From Lichenostomus cassidix (lineage: Eukaryota > Chordata > Aves > Passeriformes > Meliphagidae): a stretch of DNA of 64,000 bases. The translations under genes were made by a program, and so were the position numbers. Below, piece after piece: positions 12,721 to 24,669 of the stretch (its first letter is position 1; the number at the start of each line of letters is the position of its first letter). The stretch covers positions 86,645,405 through 86,709,404 of the forward strand of contig CM039182.1 of assembly GCA_008360975.2 (NCBI GenBank), given 5' to 3'. The notes beneath the pieces are model-generated. The model was not told the DNA's origin. It worked only from the letters and a program-made list of their open reading frames with translations, and did no database searches.

Positions 12721-15216
12721 CACATCAGCTTCTAAGCATAGTGAAGGAAATTTTTTTCTGAATTACTGTTTTTAGTGACATTGGACTCATTCTGTTCAAT
12801 GGCTGAATAAAAACATTTTTCTTTCAGATGCAAGCATCTAATATCTTTTCCTGCTCTGAGCAATACTGTTGATCTAGTTCTTTGCTTCCACAAAGGTGAT
12901 TTCAGACCAGATTCCTGATACTTTTTTCTTCCTATGTTGTGTTTTATCATGTGTATATCTGTGTTGTAAAAGCAGCATATGAAAGCACTTCAGGTAATTT
13001 CCAAAAGGAAAAGGGTGAAAGTACAAATTAAAACCTGTTAATCTTTACCTGAGAAATCAGAACTTTGGTTGAGATATGTCCTGGACATGACCTTGTGGTG
13101 AGAGTAGTAAGCAAAAGGATGTGATTCCTGCAGGTGAGCAGTGCTTGCAGTGACTGTTGGAGCTGCATCTCTTTGCCAGACAAACACACCCAGTGCTTCC
13201 AAGCCCTTTCCCTCTGACTGGATTCCAGATGGGGCTGCCCACTGGATGTGACAGCAGGGGAACTGCAGCCAAGGCATGAACACCTTCCCACCTGCTTAAG
13301 GCTGGCAGGAGAGTTTTTTTCCTTTGCAATTCATCTGTGACCTGTGAAAGAAAAATTTTTTATTTTTCACTTCTGAACACTGGCACTCAGGGCCACTCAC
13401 AGCCACTGCAAGGTCAAACCACTGAATTATTGCTCATTTTCCACTGTTTCCTTCCCCTGGAGAAACAGCTCTGCCCCTTTTCACATACTGCTTGAAAATC
13501 CTGGGTCTGATTAGCACTGCCATGACATCTGCACATGCATAAGGTTGATGATGAGAGGAAACAGGGTCATCTGAAAGCAGCAGGGAGAAGTATCAGGAGC
13601 ATCGATCTATGCTGTGCACTCTCACTGGCCACACATTTTACACTCTGATACACTGGGCCAGGGAGCCCTCAATAAGCTGAAAACATCTCACAGGTTTGAG
13701 TGGGGGCAGATTTGTGGTGCTTTGGCTCCCCTGTTCCTTATCCATGGGCTGCTCCCCCAAGTGACCTTTGTGCAACACAACTCCAGTGCACCACAGGAAA
13801 TGTAGGAACAGAAGATGCAGCTCTGCACCAGAGGGGTGACAAAGCAGCTGATGTTGTACCCAGGGCAGCAGGTCAGGGAGACTTTGAATAAAATGGTACT
13901 TGTTTTGCTGGTGTAGCCTGCCATAAGCCCAGAGTCATTCAGCCTGCTGGGTGGCCTACAGTACATCCTTTCCTACATCACAACTCTACTGTGCTATAAA
14001 TGCAAAGAAGAGCCTGAATTTCCCTGCCATCATTGCCAAAGAAAAACCTCTTGGCCTAATGAAGGTAATTCAGACTTTTATTAAATGGCATGTACAGCTT
14101 TGCAAAAAAGCCTGACAGTTTGACTGTAAGAAGCAGAATTAGTGTGACTTTGTTAGCCTATTTTCAAGGTGTCACAGCAATGGAAAGACATCAGCATGAC
14201 ACTCTTATAACACCTTGGGTGTCAAATCAAGGTTCTTTCAGAAGGCAACATAAAAGCACAAACCACCCTCCATTAGCAAAGAGACCTTTGATAGCATCTG
14301 TGTCTCTCAAATGATTTCTGACTGTGGCAGGCAAAACCTCAACCTTTTCTCTGACAATAGGTGTAATTGCAGGAAAGCCTTTGTGTATCTATATCCAAGG
14401 CCTGGCTTTTCTGGCTGCCAGTGGGAGAAGAGACACAAGGTGAATGAAAGGGCAGAAGCTTTGGGGAAATTCCCTTCCACTCAACAGGAGCCACGGCTCT
14501 CCATTCCTGCCCACCTGCCTTTCCCTCACACCCAGCCAGGTGCCCTGTCCAGGAGCCTCTCTGTCCAGGTTTCAGACATTGCTTTGGAATTTATAGGCCT
14601 TAACCATAATTTGAATTCTGTGTGGACCTGGGAGATGCACAGGACCTCAACAATGTGGTGATTCTCTACCTCTCATAGTTGTGACATGCCACATTTCCAG
14701 GGATTTTTCTTTCTTTCAGCAGGGATGATTACAATCCATGCATCTCATTTGCATTAGCCCCATCAGGCTATGTGGGATTTAGTCAACTAAATGGCAAATC
14801 CAGCTCTTGCAATTCTGCTTACCTAGAAGAAATAAAGCTGAATGAATTGAGGAAAAAGTAATCAGCTTAAGTTGTTCTGATACAAAATACTTGAAGCTGA
14901 TCTGAGATAATATATCTGGGTTACTACACTGGCATTTAGAACATTCTGAATGTTGCATATTGGGTACTCCAGTAAAACCCTTACTAGGAGAAGCTGTGAC
15001 TGCTGCTTGTTTTTAGCTGTGTGGCATCTGAGGTTTGAGAGTCCCTTTGCAGAGCACCCTGGACATGCTCAGGTAACTTGGAGATCCCAGAATCCAGATG
15101 CAGCAGTTCTACACACAAGAGACAGAAATAAAAGTATGCATCATACTGAATATAGCTGGCCAGATGAATAATTTTCATTATTCCTTCAGGATTTATATAT
15201 CTCCTGAATGGTATTT

Positions 15217-15280
15217 CCATTATCCTTCAGGAGGACTTGATGGGACTCCCATTATCCTTCAGGAGGACTTGACAGGACTC
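15217..15280. repeat. 32-bp tandem repeat, two copies plus decayed third
   Basis: Units at 15217-15248 and 15249-15280 differ at only a few positions. Both carry ccattatccttcaggaggac. A decayed partial copy lies just upstream (15177-15196). Confidence 0.93.
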
Positions 15281-18200
15281 ATGCATGCCAATTACAAACC
15301 AGAGCCTTGCTCCAGCTCCTAAAGCAGCCACAGAGCCAGGGTCCTGATCCTTTGGCTGACACTGCTGTTGAACCAGTCTTGGGCAAATCAGTCAGCATCC
15401 ATCTCTACCACTCCATTGTCCCACAAAACTGAGGGTGACTGCATTTCCCATGGCATTGGGAAACCAAAGGGATGTTGTCAGGTCTTTCTAGGACCAAAAT
15501 TCAGACCAAAAAAAAAAAAAATCTCTTTAAAGATTTACTAGTGGAGATTTTGTTCTAAGTAATGAAAAATGTCTGATCAAACATAATATTCCTCTGCAAA
15601 TATTAGTGTAACCAGGCAAAGAGAGCACAGAGTGAAACTGCTCATTTTTTTGAGGTTATGCCTTCTTGTGGAGCAAGAGATTCTGAAGACTGTTTAATTC
15701 CAATTTCCTCATAATTAAAAGCATGTTCAAATAAAGCCCAGGACACATACATCTTTGCACTTACAAATCTGTACAAGTTATGTGCAAATGTGACACAAAC
15801 AGACCTATGCTATTATTTGAGCTGTGAGTCAAAGCAAAAAGGAATGTAACAGCCAGCACAAAGACAGTTGAATGAATTTTCATCAACCTCCTTGGTAATG
15901 ATGTGACAAACTGTGAGCAGAGCTTCTTCCTGTTGCCCAAGAAAGTCCCCAAGATTCATCAGAGCAGTAGGGACCCCTGGCACAGCGCCTGCCAGGTTTC
16001 AGTGCAGGCACTTCAAGCCCTTGGTCGTGCTTGATGAAGGCAGCTTGCACATGAAGCGTGGGCTTCATCAGATGATCACTGAAACCAAATTTGCTCCTTG
16101 GAAAACATGCACACATTCCCACGGTCCCAGGAAACAGTGGGCTGCCAAAACAGATTGCCTGGGCTGACCTGGCCCAGCTTTTTCCTAGCAGAAAATACAT
16201 ATTAAAGATCTCTTAGGCCAGTTTGCAAATTTCTGCAAAGGTTAAGACCTCCTGGCCTTTCCCCATCTAAGTCATTGGATGAGCTTATAACTGCTCTTGC
16301 ACAAATGCTCACAGGATGAGCAGCCCAGATGGTTTTACCCCCCTGTATTCCTGCAAAAGATGACCCCAGTGTCTGGCTAAACAGCCCATGGGAGAGTTCC
16401 ACAAGAAACCAGATAATCTGCTCAATGTTTCAACTCTGTTGTCTCAAGGCCTTTTCTTGCTTCCTTGGGCAAAGAACCCTATCACAGTTTTATGATTCAG
16501 GAGGTGAGGTGCATCTGGCTGCTGGGGAATTGATAGGAGAAATAAAGGGCTTTCCTTGAAGCATAGCTGAGTGCCAAGCTTTTTGTGCAAAGTTGTAGCC
16601 TGAGGTATGCTAACTACACTGTCCTTATAGGCACAGAGAAATCAGGCAGCAAAAAGCAATTAAGTGGTCATATGGTCTGCAGATAGCCTTAAAAAAGAAA
16701 AAGAAAAAAGAAGTTTAAAAGCACCTGGGTTTAGTCACAATTTTGCCTTGGAAATGTGGTAACCTTCCTTTCCAGAGAAGGTATTATCTTGAGCTTTAGG
16801 AGTTGGGTTCTTGTGCAGGCTCTATTTAGCATCTGTGATTGTTTTCCTCTGCCTAGAAACAATTTTAGTCCATCCAGACCAGGTGCTGTGTTTGAGCCAA
16901 GATGCTGTAAAGTCACCTAGGAGGTCAGTTTCTGATGGGGACCGCAGAGCACCTGGGAACACAGACACCAGCTTGTCTTTCTTGGTTCCTCTTCATCTGC
17001 AGGGAGCAGATTGGGGATTAGGTTGGGATCTGCCGTGGTCCTTGCTGTGCCTTGTCACTGGGGATATCACTAGGTGGCCCTGTTAGATTGTCTATTTCTA
17101 ATGAGCAAGTTTTTAATCTTCAAAAAAATATTGTGCTGTTAAGGATTGAAGCTTAATTATCTTTTTTTCCTTTTCTTTTTTTTCATAAAGAACTCTTACT
17201 TTGAGAGAAATCATCACATGAATCTGGGAGCTTGCTGTGAGGCTTATTCCCTGTATTTAGACAGAAAACCTTCAAAACCGCAACTCTGGGCTCAAAGGAA
17301 TAAACTTACTTTGAGAAGAGGTTTCTTTGTACATGGTTTGAGATGACCTTTGCTCTAAAGTTAGTAAATGTGTATAAATAAAAGAAGATGGGCTTTGAGC
17401 AGCTGAAAATCTGGTCTGCTTCAGTAGAAAGGTAAACCAGAGGTTTGCTACAGTTTGGCTCAGTGCCAGGAGAGAAAGGACAAGTTTTTTTTTAAGGCTG
17501 GAACATTTGCAAGGATCCCCTACATTTACCTGGGACTGCACAAGGACAACATACCAGCTTTGCAATTCTGTCATGTGTTTTATTTTTCCTCTGAAAGGTT
17601 ATTTGGGCTTCTGTGAAAGGCCATTGCAACATCCAGCTTTTCACTGAAACCCTTTCCAATTAGAAAAACCAAGAGTGTTTACACAGTGAAGCTTGGAACC
17701 ACTTATACAGCTGCAGCATGAAGGCAGCTTGGGAATGAAAGAGTTTGTAACTAGAAAAAATCCCACGATCACATTTCCCAGCACTGAGGAGCTGGACAAG
17801 GCTCTGTGTTTCCTTCCTTGCACAGCTGCTTGGCTGCTCAGTAATGTGACTTTTAAGGAGAGCACAGAGCATCAGCGCATTGTGCTGAACTTCTTTTGGG
17901 TCTTCTAGGAGAAGGGAGACATAAAAGGTCAGAAAAGAAGAAATTATTTGTGCCTGGGAGAAATAAAGAGACTGGAGGAGGTGCTGCATGGAAAAGAGTG
18001 ATGCAAGCTCTCAAAAGTTACTAATGAGTTTTTTCCTGTAAACAGTCACCTCTGGTACCAAAGAGTGGTTGATGCTCCACCAGTTAAGGAAAACACAGAG
18101 ACCAGTTTGGCCCTTCAGCAGTGAAGGGCTGACCTTCTTGCTGTCTGAACAGTTGATAACTGCTGTAATTAAAGATTGTGCATGCTCCAGAAGACCAGCT

Positions 18201-20271
18201 GCCACAGCACAAGGCAAGGAGACAAGAAAAACCATTGAGAAAAGAAGCTCACAATTTTTCCATTTATTCACAGAATTACCAGGGCAAATCTTCATCTTCA
18301 TGATGTTGTCGGGAGGGGAGGGAAGAGAAAGCATATTTGTCCAGCTGGCACACTATAGCCAGAAAAATTATGCATTTTAAAATGCTCACTGTCTTTACAC
18401 AGGACAAAATAGCATGGGATGGGTTTCCTCCACTTGCATCCAGTCAGCAAACCCCCCAGTGACATCTGTCAATGTTAATGGAGGGGAATCTGCCCTGGAT
18501 ACTGCAGAAATGCTGATGATTGCTCTTTGGACACCAAAACAGCATCAGCCTCAGTAAGAGAACAAAGCCCATGCTCTCAAAGTAGAACATTTCTGTTCTA
18601 AACATCCTAACTAACAAAAACATGAAAGATTTGGTTTAACCCAAAGAAACTCCTCCATTTTTTGGAAGCCATTTGACTTCCACAGTGCTGGGATTTCTCT
18701 GGGAACTTGCCTGGAGGCTTTTAGGAAGAGTCATGCCACATGTTTAGAGGTTAGGCAGTCTCTAGGATCCCTTCCTTTCCTAAGGACACAGCTTCCAGCC
18801 AAGCAGAGCTTTGAGGTGAGCCCATGACCACCTTGCTGATTAGAGCTGGCCATTTGCAGGGCCTCCCAGGGGTTGTTGGCTTGTTCTAGCCTTGCACTTG
18901 AATAAACTAAGCCATCACATTAAGTGGCAGAAACTGCAAAACATCTGTAAAACCTGCTGTCTGAGCTGTCTGAGAATCCCCTTTGCTTACCTATTGGTCC
19001 AAGGAAGGTTTTGCAATTAGAAGTGGCAAGGCAATTTGGCACAACAAGTAGCATTTACCACTTAGAAATTCTCATGATTACAGGGGATCAAGTGGTGTAT
19101 CCAGTTCCTGTTCTGGTGACAGATTTCCCTTTCAAGCACTACAGAAACCACAGCAGTCACTAAAGCCAGCAGGTAGGACTGGCTGTAAGCTGTAGAGAGA
19201 CTTGTCACCTTTCAGCCACCATTCTCAAAGTTGAGCATGTGTCCTCTGTTAAGTGCCAAAATGTTACACACAGCAGAAATAGAAATTAAAGAATACTTCA
19301 TGCAAGAAAACCTCACAGAGAAGAGGTTTTTTCTGCCTGCATCCCTTTCTTCAACAGTGGCACCTCTCATCCCAGGAATAAATTATCCACATAAGCACAG
19401 AGGCAAACACAAGGGCTTTTCACATCTCTCCCAGCCTTCCCTTCTCCATACAACAGTTGTTTCCAATTACAGCCAGCTTCCATCAGCATCTCTCACTCTC
19501 CTTGCTTGCAGGAGACAAGTTAGATACTGACTTTGTATTTTCACCTTAGTTGTTCTCTGGGCTGTGGGGGAGGAAAGAGAAAGAAAGAGAAAGTGAATGT
19601 AAGTGAATATCAAGAACCTGTCTTAGATAAAATATTCAAATCTTATAGTGAATAATACATGGGAATTGAAAACATTTTTCCAGCTACGTGCAAGCCCAGT
19701 GCACTGTAGCAGAGCCCATATCAACTTGGCTAGCAGCACCTTACAGAGGACAAAAGGAGGCAAAAAAATTTGCATAGCATCTGTTCTTAACTAAATTTCC
19801 CTTCAACAATTCAGCAGCAGACACAGACACAGGCTGTGCATACACTCACATTCACACACTCACACTCTTTACACTTCTGCACCACCAGCACAGGTGCTGT
19901 GCTCACCAGGAGCAAAACAAAAGGTAAATTTCTTCAGAGGTTTCAGGGCAGCCTCAGCTGCAGGCTGGGCTGCTCTGTGCTGCTGATCAGCAGGAGCTAT
20001 CCCCAAGATAATTAATAGAGGTTTGCTTTGCAGCTGCCATATCACCACCACTCTGTACTCCTGCATGCCCCCCCTCCACTCTCCTGGTGGCCATAGCAAC
20101 GTCCCCAACATTGCCTGCAGTGCCAGCTCTTCCCTCCTTTCAACAGCCTCCGCTCTAGGAAACGATCCTCGTGAGCAGCAAACCTGTGTTCTCCTCGCTT
20201 GCAGCCTGTTTAATCTGTGACCATTTCCCAGCAGGATTCTGACATACCCCAGGTGCCAGTGGTGCTGCTCA

Positions 20272-20282
20272 CCCCCCCCCCC
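20272..20282. repeat. Poly-C run (11)
   Basis: Eleven consecutive C. Confidence 0.95.
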
Positions 20283-21119
20283 TGCCTGTCCCACCAAAGG
20301 TTGCTGCTGAGGAGCTTCCCAGGAGTGTACACTGCACACACCAGGCTCAAAGCACGGCTGGCTTTACCTGCTGGCAGCATTTTTGGCACCCTCTTGGAGC
20401 TGCTTCTCCCTGTCACACAGGGGATGTCCCAGCCTTGCTGCAGCTCTGCTTGGTGCATTGGCCCAAAAGTATCTTGCCTCTCCTCTCTTTGTTCTTCTCT
20501 AACCAGAGGGGTGGCTGGACTAAAGCCTGGCTGGTCCCTTTGTAAGAGCTGCTGAATCAACCTGGGCACCAGCTGTAGCCAGGAAAATGGCATCCCACTC
20601 CACTGGGTGGGAAACCCTTGTCTAAGGACATATTGTGACCTGGGCTGCCTGAGCATCTGCTTTATGGGTGCCACACTGCAGTGGGAATTGCTCTTCTCCC
20701 TGCCCTGGCAGTTTCAGGCACAAAGTGCACAGAGGCTGGAAAATAAGGAGTCCTAAGGGATCCTGTGAAGCCCCCATTTGCTGCCTCAGGATACACATGC
20801 ACTCCCCTGCTGTCTGAAGTCACTGTGTACATCTAGAAACCAGGGAAAGGAAAAGGGGAAGGAGAAGGAACACATTGCCACTGACAGGCTCCAGGGAACC
20901 ACTCAGCACTTGTACAAATGCAGGGATAAGGGTCTGCACTGCTCAGCAGTCAATTCAGGTAATGGCCATGCCAGGCTGAAACTGCTGCTCTGGATCAGCT
21001 CTATTCACAGCATTCCTCTTTCCAATGGCTGCTTCCACAAGTGCTCCAACAGGCTTAGCTTTCAAAGCACTTATTGATGTTTAAAAAAACAAAAAAACCA
21101 CAGACTGTCTCTAAGGCTT

Positions 21120-21480
21120 CCAGAAGCATACACACAGCTAGAAGGAAAGATTTTGTTTACTTTTTAAGCCCTTCACTGCTTTGAGATATAATTCATTTAT
21201 GCAAGGAGATAAAAATGTTACTTATTGCAGGCCAGCGTATTTCCAGACAGAACTAATCATCATTAGCCTTTCTGATTACCAAATAAACATCTTGCATAAG
21301 CATTGATCATAAATCTATGATATCGCTTGGATTCATTTTAACTTTGCACATTAATGTCAGCTGCTGTGAGATGCAAATACAATGGATTCACTTTCCAATT
21401 GCTTGTCAGAATATTGTACATGTGCTACTGCAGTATCCCAGGCTCAGATATTGCATACCTCCCCCGAGGTCTAACAAACA
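21120..21480. promoter_or_regulatory. Possible regulatory element with adjacent POU and SOX sites
   Basis: A repeat-free stretch with dense homeodomain-type cores (taatcat, attagc) and, at 21371-21385, an octamer ATGCAAAT directly followed by a SOX core ACAATGG. The texture resembles vertebrate conserved non-coding elements. Conservation itself cannot be seen from one genome, so this is inference. Confidence 0.3.
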
Positions 21481-22448
21481 AGAATTTCAAGAGGGCAGCA
21501 AATGAATTTCTAGCCTGAGGGAAAACATTTGATGAAAAAAAGTCACATTGTTAATAGTTTTCATGGAAAATGAGATGAAAGTGGGGATGAAAAAAATAAT
21601 ACTGGAGTGGTTTTAGCTCTAAGTGCCACTGAGGGCCTGATAAGAGCCATACCTTGTCATTTTTTGACTAGTCTCTTTTGCACACTGGGGCTCCCACTCA
21701 GGCTCACACAAAGTGTTCCTCACTGGGTATAAGGTAGGAGGAAGACTGCTGGTCCCCGTGGGCAATGTCAGGAAAGAGAGCCTGCCTGGTAAAAGCTAAA
21801 ATATAATATCTGGATTGGCTAAAAATCATTATTTTTATAGGAGGTATTCTTTCTCATGGTGAAAAGTTCTTCACTCCTGTGAATAGCTAGCACTTTCCAC
21901 AACAGCTGTGAAAGCCCAATTTATCCAACAGAAATGTCGATGGAAGTCATTTGGGTCAGCTGTCAGAATACCACCTTGCACTTTGAAAACAGCAAGCAAA
22001 GTAGTCTTCCCCTTTTATTCATCAAGAATCAATGGCAGACAGGCCAGGTGTATTGGACAGCAAGTGGGTTTTAGTGCACAGAGCTGTTCATGGCATCACC
22101 ACCACTAGAGGGAAAAGATGTATTGGGGCATTAAACAATCACTGCACTCATTACCACATTGCCCCTTTGAAAGACAGGGACTGTGACTGCAGAAATCTGT
22201 CTATTGTTCCTGGATTCATTACAAGGAGTAAACTGATGTGCAAAAACACCTACAACAAAAAACCACATATAAAATCCAAGCAGTCCCAGAGTGCTAAGAG
22301 ATTTCATAGGAGCCCCTGATGAGGCAGGATGCAGCTGAGGCAACTTGCTTCTCCAGCCTTGATCCATTTTCAAGGAAGGGGATAAAATGTCATGATGACA
22401 TATTTTACTTGAGCTAATCAATGCTGTGGGCTGCAAAGCAAAAGAAAA

Positions 22449-22482
22449 CAGCCCCATGAATTCACAGCCCCATGAATTCACA
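22449..22482. repeat. 16-bp tandem duplication
   Basis: Two perfect copies of cagccccatgaattca. Confidence 0.95.
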
Positions 22483-22925
22483 ACCACCTTCTTCTGAAAC
22501 CTTTTGGGGTTTTATGCTTAGCTGCTGCTAAAGGAAGGAGGTTAAATAACAAAACTGCAGGACCACTTGCTTTGCCTCTCAGCTCTGATGGGCAGCCTTC
22601 AGAGCAGGCACAGCTCCAAGCTAAATGCTGTGCAATGATCCAGACCAGGCACAGCAGCTCTCTCAGGCTGCTCTGCCAGCTGCACTGCCAGTGCCTGCAT
22701 CAGGCACTGCTGGGCTTCCTCCTCTCCCCTCAGGAAGCAGAGGCAGATGTGGTCCAAGGAGCAAGGGAGCCCCTCAGGATTCTCCACTGAGCCAAAGCTG
22801 GAGCAGCATTAGGGCTCAGGACAGCTGGGAGGCTCAGGTGGTTGGCAGGACATGTCAAGCCATTTACTGTGTCTTTCTTCAAAGGCCTGGATGAATGAAC
22901 CAAGTCAGAGTTCTTGGTGTGGGCT

Positions 22926-22970
22926 GGTTTTTGTTTGTTAGTTAGTTTGTTTGGGGGTTTGGTCTTTTTC
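22926..22970. repeat. G/T-rich low-complexity tract
   Basis: Almost C- and A-free stretch with gtttgttagttagtttg and a run of five G. Confidence 0.85.
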
Positions 22971-24239
22971 TGTTAAATACAAATGGAGCTCAGGGTTCCT
23001 CAGGGAGGATGTCCTGTCCCCTCTTTCCCAAAACTGACCTCTGACACAGCAATGCTTTCCCTGCCTCACTGCCACACTCACTGGCTTCTCCCATCCCTTT
23101 GTATCAGGCTCCCTCTGTGCTCCACATAGTGTGTGCACTGAGAGTGCAAAGAAAGCCAACAACTTTCCTAGAACTAATTTTTAGCAAAACTTGCTACTTT
23201 TATTTTTTCAATTTATTTTAAAAATAAAAATGCTCCGAGGAAAATTTCCCTTTAAAAAGCAAATAGACGGGGAGCTCAAGGAGCTAAAGCAATTTATTGT
23301 GAAGCAATTGGAATACCAAAAGCTTGGTAGGTGATATCTGTGACTGGACTATTATGGAATAAGTTCATAGCTGTTTAGAAAGGGCAAGCAAGATTGAAAT
23401 GATTAGTTTGGTATGTCAATGAATAATTTTCTTTAATATATGTATTGTTTTTACTCTGGCAGGACCCAGGATAAACTGAAAAGTCTTTACTTAGTAATGA
23501 AAATGAAAGAAGCAGCCTAGGAATCATGAGAGGTCTGCTACAGGTCATCTAACAAGCAGCATTAGGTATAGAGTTCGAATTAATTTTCTTTTTTGAAAAA
23601 AAAAACTAAGCCATTAGCTGAAAACTTTGGTAGCCTTTTCTTTTCCCAACACAAAGCCATGAAACAGGCAAGAGATTCAAGAGGTACTTGGGATACTATG
23701 GCAATGATTTTCTGCAAAGCTGAAGGGAAGAGGGAGGTTCGGAGGATGGGGAGCTCTCTGAAGAAGCAGTATTAAAAGCACACACACATGCTCTGCCAGT
23801 GCGGAGGAAGCATAGCAGGAGAGCAACTTGGCTCTGCTAGGAGCTATGAAACAGCCTGAAACTTGAGAAGAATAGAAAAATAGGACATAGGGTAAGTTAT
23901 TCAGGAGAAGCATGACAGAAGAGCATGAATTTATAAGGGTAAAATCAAAGGCCAAAGACACAGAACAAGCCCAGAGAACAGCAATATTACCAGGAAAAAA
24001 ATGTAAATTGATACATTAGCAAGACAATAGAGATCACTTTTTAGTGGGAAGGGAGCAGCTAGCCCTGAGGACTGGAGCAATTCATGCTACTTTGCACTGA
24101 AAAGGACACAGCTAGGATGTGGATAGGCAGAATAATAACTCCCAGAGAAAGGGTAAAAGAGCCAAGATGATACCAGAAAAGAACAAGCCATAGAGTACTC
24201 TGGTAAGGTAGAAAATGCCTGAAAGCTTGTTTATCTGGT

Positions 24240-24556
24240 TAGACCCAAGGAAATGCACCCAGAGTGCTCATCAGCATGTGGGAGAACATGTCAGAATGAC
24301 CAGAATTTTTTGTTGAGAACATGGAGAAAGAATGGCACAGGATAATGGAAAATGAGAAGAGCAAAAAGGTCATCTTAAAAAAATTACTGAAATATCCAAT
24401 GAAAACAGAGCAAGTGGCTTCAATTGCAATTCCTAGAAAAGTACTGGAGCAAATGATCTAATTATATGGGAACATGTAGTAAGCAAGCCTCTTACAAGCA
24501 ACCATCATCACCAACTCATTAAAAAAGACCACATCAAATCAATCTAGTTTTTAACA
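24240..24556 (+). mobile_element. Ancient CR1 LINE fragment, ORF2 region
   Basis: cttcaattgcaattcctag, then aaaagtactggagcaaat, matches the CR1 segment coding 'SIPGKVLEQI'. About 80 bases on, accacatcaaatcaatctag matches the CR1 segment for the 'Q-F-K-N-K-S-C-Q-T-N-L' region. The sequence upstream (ggaaaatgagaagagc) fits the same element. Diverged and frame-broken. Confidence 0.75.
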
Positions 24557-24655
24557 CATTGCCATATCAGAATATAAAATCTGAGATAGACTTATGGGCT
24601 TGGTTGGGGGATTATTTTTTATCCCCTCCCCATTATTTGGGGTTTAAGCTGGACT

Positions 24656-24669
24656 CCCCCCCCCCCCCC
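24656..24669. repeat. Poly-C run (14)
   Basis: Fourteen consecutive C, just after the CR1 remnant. Confidence 0.95.

Larger units (their letters stand above)
12725..24235. other. Intergenic DNA, no gene recognised
   Basis: No splice-bounded exon, RNA gene or CpG island seen. It contains small tandem repeats (15217, 22449), C-runs and a stretch at 21.1-21.5 kb that looks like regulatory DNA. The two longest overlapping minus ORFs (19869-20339 and 20210-20674) have no recognisable domain. Confidence 0.55.

Noticed and set aside
19869..20674. Two overlapping minus ORFs of 156 and 154 codons
   Set aside because: No recognisable domain, overlapping in different frames, and a third ORF on the plus strand; consistent with chance ORFs in a locally GC-richer stretch.
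23560..23590. gagttcgaatt as a tRNA B-box
   Set aside because: The surrounding bases do not fold into a tRNA cloverleaf and no matching A-box lies at the right distance.
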